The position numbers and the translations under genes were made by a program. From Methylacidimicrobium tartarophylax (GTDB lineage Bacteria; Verrucomicrobiota; Verrucomicrobiia; Methylacidiphilales; Methylacidiphilaceae): DNA of 58,004 nt. How positions within the stretch are numbered: the first letter of the stretch is position 1; each line of letters opens with the position of its first letter. The notes under the pieces were generated by a model that was not told the origin of the DNA, did no database searches, and saw only the letters and a program-made list of their open reading frames with translations. Below are positions 16,478 to 23,830 of this stretch, piece by piece. The stretch covers positions 1 to 58,004 of the forward strand of contig NZ_CABFVA020000066.1 of NCBI RefSeq assembly GCF_902143375.2, read 5' to 3'.

Positions 16478-18036
16478 AGAAAAAGCCCGAACACCCGCCG
16501 GTTCTGCGTACCGACCTGCTGCCCTCCAACCTGACGGCGGGCAAGCGGGCCAAGGTCCTGGATCTGCTGGCGGCCTATCGCCGAGGGGCTGTGCTGCTCG
16601 GCCGCGAGCAATGGCGGCTGTTTTTCGAGACGGGCAGGTTCGACAAGATCCACGATGTGGACAAGAAGACCTTTGCTGCCGTGATGGGAGCGGCGAACCG
16701 GGTCCAGATGTGCCGTTACCAGGTCGTCGGCCAGCTGAAGGGATGGGTGAGCAACCGGGCGAACGAGTTCCGCGATGTGGTGAACCGCAGCAGTCTGCCA
16801 CCCGAAACCAAGCACAGGCTCCATGTCCTAAACCGCATGGGAGCATGGTTCGTCCGTGCGGATGTGGCGATGCGCGAGACGGGCGAGGTTATCCCTCGGG
16901 AAGTTAGGCGGCTGGCCCGGTCCATCATGCGGCATCTGATGAGTCGCCACCGACGGCCGGATCTTTCGCGGATCTCCCTGCGGCTCGACCACAGGGCGGC
17001 CTCTCTGGCCGCGCCGGTGAAGGCGACGCAAGGTGGCAGGGTGCGCTGGTGGCTGAAGCTATCCACGATGGAACCGGGCAAGAGGATCGCCATCCCGCTG
17101 CTGGACTACGAATATCACGCGCGTCGGGCGGGCCGCACAATCGACGGCATACAAATCCATTGCGACCGCGAGGGGCGGCTGAATTTCGGCGTCGTGACGG
17201 ACATCGGGGAGGCTTGTGCCAGGAGTCGCGCCGAATACGACGGTCGGGGCGTCCTTGCGTTGGATTTCGGCCTATCCACCCTCTTGGCCACATCCGAAGG
17301 CCAGCTGCTCGGGCGGGACTGGCTCAAGCGGCTGCGCCGCTACGACGCCCTGCTGACGATGATTGCCGCCAGCCAGCAGCGGGCAGGGAAGAAGCCGCGC
17401 CGGAGCCGGCGGTACCGGGCCTTCGTCGAGGATCTCCGCGGATTTCTCCGTACCGAGATCGGCCGCGTCCTCAACAAGCTGGTGGCCGACGGCCGGCCGG
17501 AGGAGCTGGTTCTCGAACGGCTCGACTTCTGTCATCCGGACCTGTCCCGCCGGATGAACTCCCTTTTGCACCGCTGCGGACGGGCAGTCCTGCGGTCGAA
17601 ACTAGCCGACCTGGCGGACCGGTTCGGAGTGGCGGCCGTCGAGGTCAATGCCGCCTACACGAGCCAGACCTGCTCTTCCTGCGGCTACGTGGACCGGCGG
17701 AACCGGGCCGGCCGAAGCCGGTTCCGCTGCCTATGGTGCGGGAAAGAATTGCATGCCGACCTCAATGCCGCATCGAACATCGGGGCGCGCCGTGCGCGTC
17801 CCATTGGTTCGGTGTTCGTGGGGAAGGCGGCGGTCCTTGCCGAACTCGTGCGCGAGTTCGGGGAGCGACGGATGCGGGCCTATGGCCCGCGTCGAACCGG
17901 GAGCAGGGGTGCCCCCGTCGACCCACGCGAGACGAATCCCTACTTCGGCGGGATGCCGTCGAGCGTGGTGAGGTCATCCGGACGCCGCAAGGCGTCCAGG
18001 AAATCAGTATCGGCTCCAGCCCCAGCGGCTGCATGA
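16474..18036 (+). CDS. tnpB: TnpB RNA-guided nuclease homologue with intact RuvC and zinc ribbon
   Basis: A 520-residue TnpB. RuvC-I is VLALDFGLSTLL (Asp264), RuvC-II ELVLERLDF (Glu348), and RuvC-III ELHADLNAASNI (Asp429). The zinc ribbon is TSQTCSSCGY plus FRCLWCG (Cys400, 403, 419, 422). All catalytic and metal residues are present. It shares less than RuvC-motif similarity with the TnpB at 11940-13502, so the two are different lineages. An 84-residue basic tail follows the ribbon; its DNA (17840-18036) is where the strong hairpins lie, as in known tnpB genes whose guide RNA overlaps the 3' coding end. The start overlaps the ISXO2-like transposase stop, an unusual partner: TnpB usually travels with Y1 or serine transposases. 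Confidence 0.9.
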   Translation: MKKKPEHPPVLRTDLLPSNLTAGKRAKVLDLLAAYRRGAVLLGREQWRLFFETGRFDKIHDVDKKTFAAVMGAANRVQMCRYQVVGQLKGWVSNRANEFRDVVNRSSLPPETKHRLHVLNRMGAWFVRADVAMRETGEVIPREVRRLARSIMRHLMSRHRRPDLSRISLRLDHRAASLAAPVKATQGGRVRWWLKLSTMEPGKRIAIPLLDYEYHARRAGRTIDGIQIHCDREGRLNFGVVTDIGEACARSRAEYDGRGVLALDFGLSTLLATSEGQLLGRDWLKRLRRYDALLTMIAASQQRAGKKPRRSRRYRAFVEDLRGFLRTEIGRVLNKLVADGRPEELVLERLDFCHPDLSRRMNSLLHRCGRAVLRSKLADLADRFGVAAVEVNAAYTSQTCSSCGYVDRRNRAGRSRFRCLWCGKELHADLNAASNIGARRARPIGSVFVGKAAVLAELVREFGERRMRAYGPRRTGSRGAPVDPRETNPYFGGMPSSVVRSSGRRKASRKSVSAPAPAAA

Positions 18037-18054
18037 GCCAACTTGATAGTACCC
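17840..18054 (+). ncRNA. Candidate omega RNA: five hairpins in the tnpB 3' end up to the element's right tip
   Basis: Seen in order: (1) a 9-bp perfect stem CCGAACTCG/CGAGTTCGG with a TGCG (UNCG-type) loop, 17840-17861; (2) a 7-bp stem GCGGGCC/GGCCCGC with loop TAT, 17874-17890, and outer CGAC/GTCG; (3) CGGG-A-GC/GC-C-CCCG with loop AGGGGT, 17898-17917, whose GGGT could pair with ACCC at 17921-17924; (4) a nested arm 17923-17968: CCACGC/GCGTGG, tandem GA/GA, GACG/CGTC, then ATCCC/GGGAT closing a loop that holds a C(TTCG)G tetraloop; (5) a 7-bp stem GGACGCC/GGCGTCC with a GCAA (GNRA) loop, 17980-17997. So many stable tetraloops in coding DNA point to selected RNA structure. The guide would begin past 18054. 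Confidence 0.68.
18039..18047 (-). repeat. Possible right inverted-repeat core CAACTTGAT
   Basis: Starts two bases after the tnpB stop codon. On the minus strand the end would read GGGTACTATCAAGTTGG, a plausible IS1595-type terminus starting with GG. Confidence 0.45.
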
Positions 18055-18131
18055 ACGCTGGTGGTTCAGATGGCGATGAATCATGGCCCCGCAGAGAACG
18101 TTTCTGCCTCCGGCGGAATCTTATGCGATCG

Positions 18132-18155
18132 CCGGCTCTCCGCAAGGAAAGCCGG
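18132..18155 (-). terminator. Hairpin downstream of rmuC
   Basis: Read on the minus strand, CCGGCT/AGCCGG plus four more pairs (one G-U) enclose a TTGC loop, about 35 bases after the rmuC stop. A second short stem (GCGGG/CCCGC) lies between. There is no T run, so this is a probable but not certain terminator. Confidence 0.45.
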
Positions 18156-18189
18156 AGCGGGAATCCGAACCCGCCCAATCGCAAAAGAG

Positions 18190-19674
18190 CTATCCCGTCC
18201 CGTCGTTCCCCAGGTCTTCCTCCAGCAGCTCCGGCTCCTGCAAGAGGCGGGCCGACTGGTCGATCGGCTCCGGCGTCTCGATGACCGCTCCTTCCGGGGC
18301 CGCCTGGAGGCCCGTGAAGCGCCTCGCCGTCACCAGCACCCGCGATTCGAGAGTGGCCGTTGCCTTGTTGTAGGCCTTGATCGCCTGCTCCATCCCCTTG
18401 CCGACCCCGGCCCAATGGTCGGCCAGGGTGGTGATCCGCTTGTAGAGGGTCCGGCCCAGCTCGCTGATCGCCCGGGCGTTTTCGGTGAGCGCTTCCTGTT
18501 GCCAGCCGTAGGCGACCGCTTGCAAAAGGGCGATCAAGGTCGTCGGCGTGGCCGGGATCACCCGCTTCCCGACCCCGTAGTCGAGGAGCCCCGGGTCCTG
18601 CTGGAGGGCCGCCGAGAAGAACATCTCCCCCGGCAGGAAGAGGACGACGAACTCCGGCGTCGGCGCGAACTGCTCCCAGTAAGCCTTCTTGCTCAGATTG
18701 GCGATATGCTCCCGGACCTGCCGGGCATGGTCGGCCAGCCGGGCGATCCTCGCCGGCTCGTCGGACGCCTCGACCGCTTCCAGGTAGGCGGCGATCGGCG
18801 CCTTCGCATCGATGACGATCTGCTTTCCCCCGGGCAGCCGGATGATCAGGTCCGGCCGCAGCCGGCCCTCTTCCCCCTCCACGCTCGTCTGCTCGAGGAA
18901 GTCGCAGCGCTCGACCATCCCCGCCATCTCGACGACCCGCCGGAGCTGCATCTCCCCCCACCGCCCGCGCGCCACCGGCTGCCGGAGGGCCTTGACCAGG
19001 TTGGCGGTCTCGCTGCGAAGCTGGGGCAGGTGGGTCTCCACCAGCGCCTTGAGCTGCTCGTGAAGCGCGCTGTAGGCCCCGATCCGGTTCCGCTCGATCT
19101 CTCCCAGCTTCCCGTCGACCTTCTGGAGCGATTCGCGGATCGGCTGCGTCAAGGCCTCCACCGCCGTCTTCCGGGCCTCGAGTTCGGCCTTCGCCCCTTC
19201 CTGGAACTGGGCGAAGTTTTCCCGGGCGAGCGTCAGGAAAGCCTCGTTGTTCTGCCGGAGCGCTTCCGCGGAAAGCCCGCGGAATGCCTCTCCGAGCTTG
19301 GCCCGAGCCTCCTCCAGGATTTGGAGCTTTTCCTGGGCTGCTTTTTCCGTTTGGGAAAGCCGGCTTTGCAGCTCGGCAACCCGCATCCGAGCTTCCCCGA
19401 GCTCACCCCGGCTTTCCTGAAGCTCGGCTTCCAAGCCGGGAAGGCGGCTCGCCTTCGCCTCCGCCGCCGCCCGCCGTTCGGTCTCCTCTCGCAGGGCGGC
19501 CGTGGCTTCCTCCCCGGCCCGCCGACTCTCCGCAAGCTCTGCTTCCCATCGGCCGCGGCTGCTCTCCCATTCCCCGAGCTTGGCGCGCAGCGCGGCCCCG
19601 CTCCCCCGTCCCAAAAGCCAGACGACCGCCGCCCCGACCGCCGCCCCGAGCAGCCCAATTCCCAAGCTTTCCAT
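18190..19674 (-). CDS. rmuC: RmuC family protein (DNA recombination-limiting)
   Basis: A 494-residue protein with an N-terminal membrane segment (IGLLGAAVGAAVVWLLG), a long coiled coil to about residue 170, then the RmuC core: GRWGEMQLRRVVEMAGM, LRPDLIIRLPGGKQIVIDAKAP, FVVLFLPGEMFFSAALQQDP, VIPATPTTLIALLQAVAYGWQQEAL. The DAK and E residues fit the PD-(D/E)xK nuclease fold proposed for the family. RmuC limits inversions at short repeats in E. coli; mechanism not settled. Length is normal and the gene looks intact. It is transcribed toward the IS element. Confidence 0.94.
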   Translation of the reverse strand: MESLGIGLLGAAVGAAVVWLLGRGSGAALRAKLGEWESSRGRWEAELAESRRAGEEATAALREETERRAAAEAKASRLPGLEAELQESRGELGEARMRVAELQSRLSQTEKAAQEKLQILEEARAKLGEAFRGLSAEALRQNNEAFLTLARENFAQFQEGAKAELEARKTAVEALTQPIRESLQKVDGKLGEIERNRIGAYSALHEQLKALVETHLPQLRSETANLVKALRQPVARGRWGEMQLRRVVEMAGMVERCDFLEQTSVEGEEGRLRPDLIIRLPGGKQIVIDAKAPIAAYLEAVEASDEPARIARLADHARQVREHIANLSKKAYWEQFAPTPEFVVLFLPGEMFFSAALQQDPGLLDYGVGKRVIPATPTTLIALLQAVAYGWQQEALTENARAISELGRTLYKRITTLADHWAGVGKGMEQAIKAYNKATATLESRVLVTARRFTGLQAAPEGAVIETPEPIDQSARLLQEPELLEEDLGNDGTG

Positions 19675-19914
19675 TCTCTTTTGCCCTTTCCGAGAAGAGG
19701 GTTCCTGCTCTGCCGCAGCCGGTCAACGGAAAACTCGCGAAGGAATTGCCCTCTGGGGAGACCGCCACTCCATCCCCTTTTGCTTCTCGCCGCTTTCTCC
19801 CCGTCGCCGGCGCCTGCACTAGGCGGGTGTCGCTGGCCCCGGTCGCTTCACTTGCTTGCGACACGGCTGCGGCGGTCCGTTGCCCTTCCCGACCTTTGCG
19901 GCTACAGTCGAGCC

Positions 19915-20805
19915 GTGAGCATTCCGATCCGGTCCAGCGACGAGCTCCTTGCCGCGCTCCGGGAGCATCCGGAGTGGAGGGAGGCGATCCGCCGGGAAAT
20001 CCTCACCGGGGAGCTGCTCGGGCTTCCGGCCAAGCTCGAAAAGGCCGAGCTCGAACGGAGGGAGGATTCCCGGGAGATCCGGGAGTCGATGCAGGGGCTA
20101 GCCGAAACAACCCGGGCGCTGGCGCAACAGCAGGAAAAGACCGAGGACACGCTTCAGTCCTTCATGGACTCCACGGAAAGGCGGTTTATCGCGGTCGAGA
20201 ACCTGCTGACCGGCATGAGTATCAAGCTGGACGAGCTGGACGGGAAGGTGACGCAGCGCGATGCCGTGGAGAAGCTGGATAACTATCTGCACAAGCAGAT
20301 CGATCCGCTCGAGGTTCTGGCGCGGCTGCTGCTCAGCCGCATGTTCGCCGCCGCCCGCGGAGCTGGCGCGATCACCGAAGAAGAGCGCGATCAACTGGGC
20401 GATGCCGATGCTCTCGCGGTAGGAGAGGACAAGAAGACCGGCGAGCTTGCATGCGCCGCGGCGGAGGTCTCGACGACGGTGAACGTGGACGATGTGGAAA
20501 GAGCCGGCCTCCGCTCGGAGCTCTTTCTCAAGGCGCTGAGAGCGGCGGTGGAGGCCAAGCCCAAGCAGTGGGAGAAGCTCCTGCCTCGCCTCCCCGCTAA
20601 ATCTTACGCCCTGGTGATCGGGCGGCGGATCACCGAGGAGGCGCGCCGGGAAGCGGAACGGCGGGGCGTCCTCTTCGCGAACTACCGCAACGGCCAGCCT
20701 GCATGTCTCACAAAGTTCGTACCCGAGGCGCGGCGGATGGGCCTGGATGCAAGGCGCAACGAAGCAGGCAGGTCCATTTCGCAAGCCGCAGGAGATCGCT
20801 TGTGA
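19915..20805 (+). CDS. Hypothetical coiled-coil protein, possibly PD-(D/E)xK-like C-terminus
   Basis: About 296 residues from GTG 19915. The N-terminal 120 residues are strongly helical and coiled-coil (LAALREHPEWREAIRREIL, then heptads through MQGLAETTRALAQQQEKTEDTL and a second helix at FIAVENLLTGMSIKLDELDGKV). The C-terminal half has ELACAAAEVSTTVNVDDVERAGLRSELF and GVLFANYRNG, reminiscent of cyanobacterial-type proteins with a restriction-nuclease-like fold. I would not name a function. A long open frame extends upstream but is antisense to rmuC and is not used. Confidence 0.6.
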   Translation: MSIPIRSSDELLAALREHPEWREAIRREILTGELLGLPAKLEKAELERREDSREIRESMQGLAETTRALAQQQEKTEDTLQSFMDSTERRFIAVENLLTGMSIKLDELDGKVTQRDAVEKLDNYLHKQIDPLEVLARLLLSRMFAAARGAGAITEEERDQLGDADALAVGEDKKTGELACAAAEVSTTVNVDDVERAGLRSELFLKALRAAVEAKPKQWEKLLPRLPAKSYALVIGRRITEEARREAERRGVLFANYRNGQPACLTKFVPEARRMGLDARRNEAGRSISQAAGDRL

Positions 20806-21165
20806 GATATGCAGGCTAGGACCGGCAGGCGCGGTGAGGGCCTGGGGCCGGCGGGCGCCTTCCCGCCTGAGAGGAGCCCCGGGCGGTATAATAAGAAGCT
20901 TTAGATACCTTAAGGCAATAAAGCCAACGGCTGCGGATTGGGCTTGCCCATGCCCCTTTAGTCTTGGTACAAGCCTGAGCGGAAGTAAGAGGGCGGCCGG
21001 TAACAGGGCAGGCCGTTGGAGACGTTGCGCCGGTTTGGCCGCAAGGCCAATGTCCGTGACTTATTTTTACAGGTCACAAAAGAGGAGTCTGGCGTTTCCG
21101 AGAGCGGAGCGGCCAAGGGCGGCAGCTTCTCCTCAAACATTCGGACTCGTGGGGATCCGGCGGCC
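20806..21165 (+). promoter_or_regulatory. 360-base leader upstream of the EPS operon, with a TATAAT box at 20887-20892
   Basis: No gene is seen here. TATAAT at 20887 is a perfect -10 box, but the -35 position (CGCCTG) is poor. If it is the promoter, the first EPS gene has a leader of about 270 bases, long enough to hold regulatory RNA. I checked by eye for a cyclic-di-GMP riboswitch and did not find the conserved core. Confidence 0.35.
20850..20867 (+). terminator. GC hairpin after the coiled-coil gene
   Basis: Perfect 6-bp stem GGCGGG/CCCGCC with loop CGCCTT, 45 bases after the stop. No T tract follows. Confidence 0.35.
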
Positions 21166-22626
21166 ATGACCTCCCCCAATCTGCCTCTGATCGCGGGAAG
21201 GGGAGCGGCCCGGGAAGTCTGGACGGGCAGCCAGGGCCATCGTCGGGACCTCCTGGCAATCGTGGTCGACAGCGCCTGCATCCTTGCCGCCGGGGTCGTG
21301 GTCTTTTGGCTGCGCAGCTCTTTTGAAGGCGAAGCGGTCACCTGGGCGCGAAGCTACCGCCACCTCGGCTTCCTCTTGCTCTATCTGGCCTTGGTCCTCC
21401 TCTTCCTTCAGCGAGAAGGGGTCTATACGCTCGCCTGGGCCAGGGGCGAGAGCCGGGAGCTCTGGGCGGTCGCCAAAGGCGTCTTGCAAGGGACGGTTCT
21501 GCTCATGGTGGTCTTCTATCTGGCGCGGATGCCGATCAGCCGCCTCATGGTCCTCTGGCTCTGCGGGATTTCCCTGGTTGCCTTGCCTGCCTGGCGGGTC
21601 TTGTTCTGGAATCTTGCCCGGCGGGATGTCGACGCGGGCAACGGTTGGCGCCACGTGCTCATCGTCGGAGCCGATGCCCGCGGACGGGAGCTTGCGGGCG
21701 CTCTTTCGGCTTCCTCCCACCTGGGCGTCTTCGTCAGAGGCTTCCTGGATGATGGCGAGCCCGGCGAAGGAGTGCTCGGCCGAATCGCCGATCTCCCCCG
21801 GGTCCTCGATCGCTACCTCGTCGACGAGGTCTTCATCGCCAGCCGCTTGGACAGAGCAGAGTGGGAGACCGTGCTGACCGAAATTCGTCAGCGGCGCAAG
21901 AATGTCTGGCTCCTACCTATGCCCCCGGTGGAAGGCATGACCACCAAGCCCGACTGGCGTGCGCTCGAGCTGGTCGGCGGCCGGCCGATCGTTCCCCTCC
22001 ATTGGGAGCCGGTTCCCGTGCTCTATCTCCTCCTCAAGCGGGGCATCGACTTCGTGGGTGCGCTTACCGGTCTCCTCCTGCTCTCCCCCTTCCTGCTCGG
22101 TCTCGCGATCGCGATCAAGCTCCAGGATGGTGGACCCGTCTTCTACCGTTCGACCCGGATCGGGCGCAAAGGCCGATCCTTTTCCTGCTGGAAGTTTCGC
22201 ACGATGGTTCCGGACGCCGAGGCTAGGAAGGCCGATCTGGTCGATCGCAACGAGCGCCAGGGCCCGATGTTCAAGGTGGCCGACGATCCGCGGATCACCC
22301 CCATCGGGCGCACACTTCGCAAGTACAGCCTGGATGAATTCCCGCAGCTCTGGAATGTGCTCAAAGGTGAGATGAGCCTCGTGGGTCCCCGGCCTCCGAC
22401 CCCGGACGAGGTCGAGCGCTACGAGGGACTGAGCGTCGGCTATTACCGAAGGCTCGACGCGAAGCCGGGGATGACGAGCCTCTGGGCCGTCGAAGCCCGG
22501 AGCGATCCCCGCTTCGAGCGGGCGGTCGAGCTCGACCGCTACTACATCGAGCACTGGAGTCCCTGGCTCGATTTGCAGATCCTTTTCCGGACGATTCCCG
22601 CGGTCTTCGGCGGAAAGGGGAAGTAA
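21166..22626 (+). CDS. Undecaprenyl-phosphate sugar phosphotransferase (WbaP/EpsL-type)
   Basis: A 486-residue polyprenyl glycosylphosphotransferase. Four membrane helices lie in the first 140 residues (for example SACILAAGVVVFWL, LGFLLLYLALVLLFL), followed by a Rossmann-like CoA-binding domain (VLIVGADARGRELAGAL). A further membrane helix (LLLLSPFLLGLAIAIKL) leads into the bacterial sugar transferase domain: GPVFYRSTRIGRKGRSFSC, KFRTMVPDAE, LRKYSLDEFPQLWNVLKGEMS, VGPRPP. It loads the first sugar-1-phosphate onto the lipid carrier, starting EPS repeat synthesis. Start ATG 21166 is supported by GGGG upstream. It heads the locus. Confidence 0.93.
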   Translation: MTSPNLPLIAGRGAAREVWTGSQGHRRDLLAIVVDSACILAAGVVVFWLRSSFEGEAVTWARSYRHLGFLLLYLALVLLFLQREGVYTLAWARGESRELWAVAKGVLQGTVLLMVVFYLARMPISRLMVLWLCGISLVALPAWRVLFWNLARRDVDAGNGWRHVLIVGADARGRELAGALSASSHLGVFVRGFLDDGEPGEGVLGRIADLPRVLDRYLVDEVFIASRLDRAEWETVLTEIRQRRKNVWLLPMPPVEGMTTKPDWRALELVGGRPIVPLHWEPVPVLYLLLKRGIDFVGALTGLLLLSPFLLGLAIAIKLQDGGPVFYRSTRIGRKGRSFSCWKFRTMVPDAEARKADLVDRNERQGPMFKVADDPRITPIGRTLRKYSLDEFPQLWNVLKGEMSLVGPRPPTPDEVERYEGLSVGYYRRLDAKPGMTSLWAVEARSDPRFERAVELDRYYIEHWSPWLDLQILFRTIPAVFGGKGK

Positions 22627-22665
22627 TCGCTTCCCAGGGGGGCAAACGTTTGGACAACAAAAGCG

Positions 22666-22693
22666 TTGACGCAAGTAAGAAATGTAGTAAAAG
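22666..22693 (+). promoter_or_regulatory. Sigma-70-like promoter before the FecR-like gene
   Basis: TTGACG at 22666-22671 followed 16 bases later by TAAAAG, in an AT-rich gap. The downstream gene has a strong GGGGAGGAACG ribosome site. The -10 box is imperfect. Confidence 0.45.
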
Positions 22694-22750
22694 ATCCTGA
22701 GTATTAGGGTACCAGGGGAGAAACATAGCCAGAAACAACGGGGAGGAACG

Positions 22751-23776
22751 ATGAACTATAGGAAAGAGGATTCGGTGGGACGGCTTCGTTCGAAGAAGCT
22801 GTCTCGATTCTGGACGGCAACGTCCTTGGCAGGCACGGCGGCGATCCTGATGGCGACCGCCCCGCTTTCGCCCGCGCTCTGGGCGGCATCGGTGGCGGCT
22901 GCCTCCGTGGGCAACGTTACTGGTGCGGGAATTTTGGCCCAAAACGGGATCCATCTTCCGCTCAGAAGTGGCAACATGCCGGTGGCGAACGGCGCTCGGA
23001 TCGAGACCCAAGACGGCTCCGCCCGGGTCGATCTCTTGAGCGGCGGCTCGCTCGTGCTTGGGCCCTACGGGTCGATGGTCCTCCAGAAAACCGGGACGGG
23101 TGTCGTAGCCAAGGTGGAGTCGGGAATCGTTCACTTCCGTCTGCCCGCCGGCTCGCGCCTCGCCTTCGAGAGTGAGAAGTTCCATGCCACTTCGACCGGA
23201 AAGGAGCTTCGCGAAGGAGAGATCCTTCTGGGCGCTTATGGCAACACGGCGATCTACATGACCAAGGGGACCCTGCCGGTCAAGGATCTGGCCAGCCACA
23301 AGGTGACGCTTGCCACCGCCGGGAATCCGGTCGATGTGGGGACCGGGGCCGTCGCGAAGATCAAGCGTACCCAAGCGCCGGCGGGCCTCGAAGAAGGGGA
23401 TACAACCCTTCCCTCCGGAGCAAAGCCGATCTACGGCATGAACGGCCAGTCGCTCGGATATGTGCCGCAGGAAGGCGGCTTCGCTTATCAGAAAGGGGTC
23501 GTGCCGCCGATTAACAAGACGTTCACCACGTCCGACATCCCGGCCGATGCGAATCAGCCGGAGGGAGCGACCGCAGGTTTCGCCAAAAACGGAAGCTACA
23601 AGGGCTATCTGTATAAGAATGTCTGGTACCCGTACAGCCGTGATAAGGGTGGTGCGGGATTGCCCTGGTGGGTCTGGGTCGCAACCCTGGCAGCCGTGGG
23701 TGCCGGCGTTGGCGCTGCAGCGGCCTTTACGACCACGCCCTCGACAGCTGTTCCGGTGACGTCGACGAGCCCATAA
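22751..23776 (+). CDS. Exported FecR-domain protein with C-terminal membrane anchor
   Basis: A 341-residue protein with a signal-like N-terminus (FWTATSLAGTAAILMATAPL, cut near LWAAS). A FecR-type beta domain follows: LRSGNMPVANGARIETQDGSARVDLLSGGSLVLGPYG and VVAKVESGIVHFRLPAG. After a proline- and glycine-rich linker a C-terminal helix WWVWVATLAAVGAGVGAAAAF could anchor it. FecR domains of this kind occur in EPS loci, where they may sense or bind polysaccharide or peptidoglycan. It has its own promoter and precedes the export lipoprotein. Confidence 0.75.
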   Translation: MNYRKEDSVGRLRSKKLSRFWTATSLAGTAAILMATAPLSPALWAASVAAASVGNVTGAGILAQNGIHLPLRSGNMPVANGARIETQDGSARVDLLSGGSLVLGPYGSMVLQKTGTGVVAKVESGIVHFRLPAGSRLAFESEKFHATSTGKELREGEILLGAYGNTAIYMTKGTLPVKDLASHKVTLATAGNPVDVGTGAVAKIKRTQAPAGLEEGDTTLPSGAKPIYGMNGQSLGYVPQEGGFAYQKGVVPPINKTFTTSDIPADANQPEGATAGFAKNGSYKGYLYKNVWYPYSRDKGGAGLPWWVWVATLAAVGAGVGAAAAFTTTPSTAVPVTSTSP

Positions 23777-23830
23777 GGGCGCGAACGGGTGTGGAGGTTA
23801 GATCCACACGGTTTACTCCTGCCTTACCGC

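Larger units (their letters stand above)
15460..18054 (+). mobile_element. ISXO2-like (IS1595-family) element carrying tnpB and a structured guide-RNA region
   Basis: A DDE transposase gene of the ISXO2 type and a zinc-ribbon tnpB are arranged head to tail with an ATGA overlap, followed by a run of hairpins. Bounds are approximate: they come from a 9-bp inverted match, ATCAAGTTG at 15467-15475 and CAACTTGAT at 18039-18047, the latter just after the tnpB stop. The right tip is probably GGGTACT read inward from 18054. The left tip is not well matched beyond the 9 bp and I found no 8-bp target duplication, so ends need checking. Confidence 0.6.

Noticed and set aside
18150-18178. tRNA-like T-arm on the minus strand (GCGGG, TTC loop, CCCGC)
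   Set aside because: The loop has eight bases and lacks the normal A58 position, and no acceptor, D or anticodon arms can be drawn; it is more likely part of the rmuC terminator region.
18043-19914. Long plus-strand open frame upstream of the coiled-coil protein
   Set aside because: It lies antisense to rmuC, which has full family motifs; composition is low-complexity.
20806-21165. Cyclic-di-GMP riboswitch before the EPS operon
   Set aside because: An appealing place for one, but the conserved core sequences and tetraloop-receptor pairs were not found by eye.
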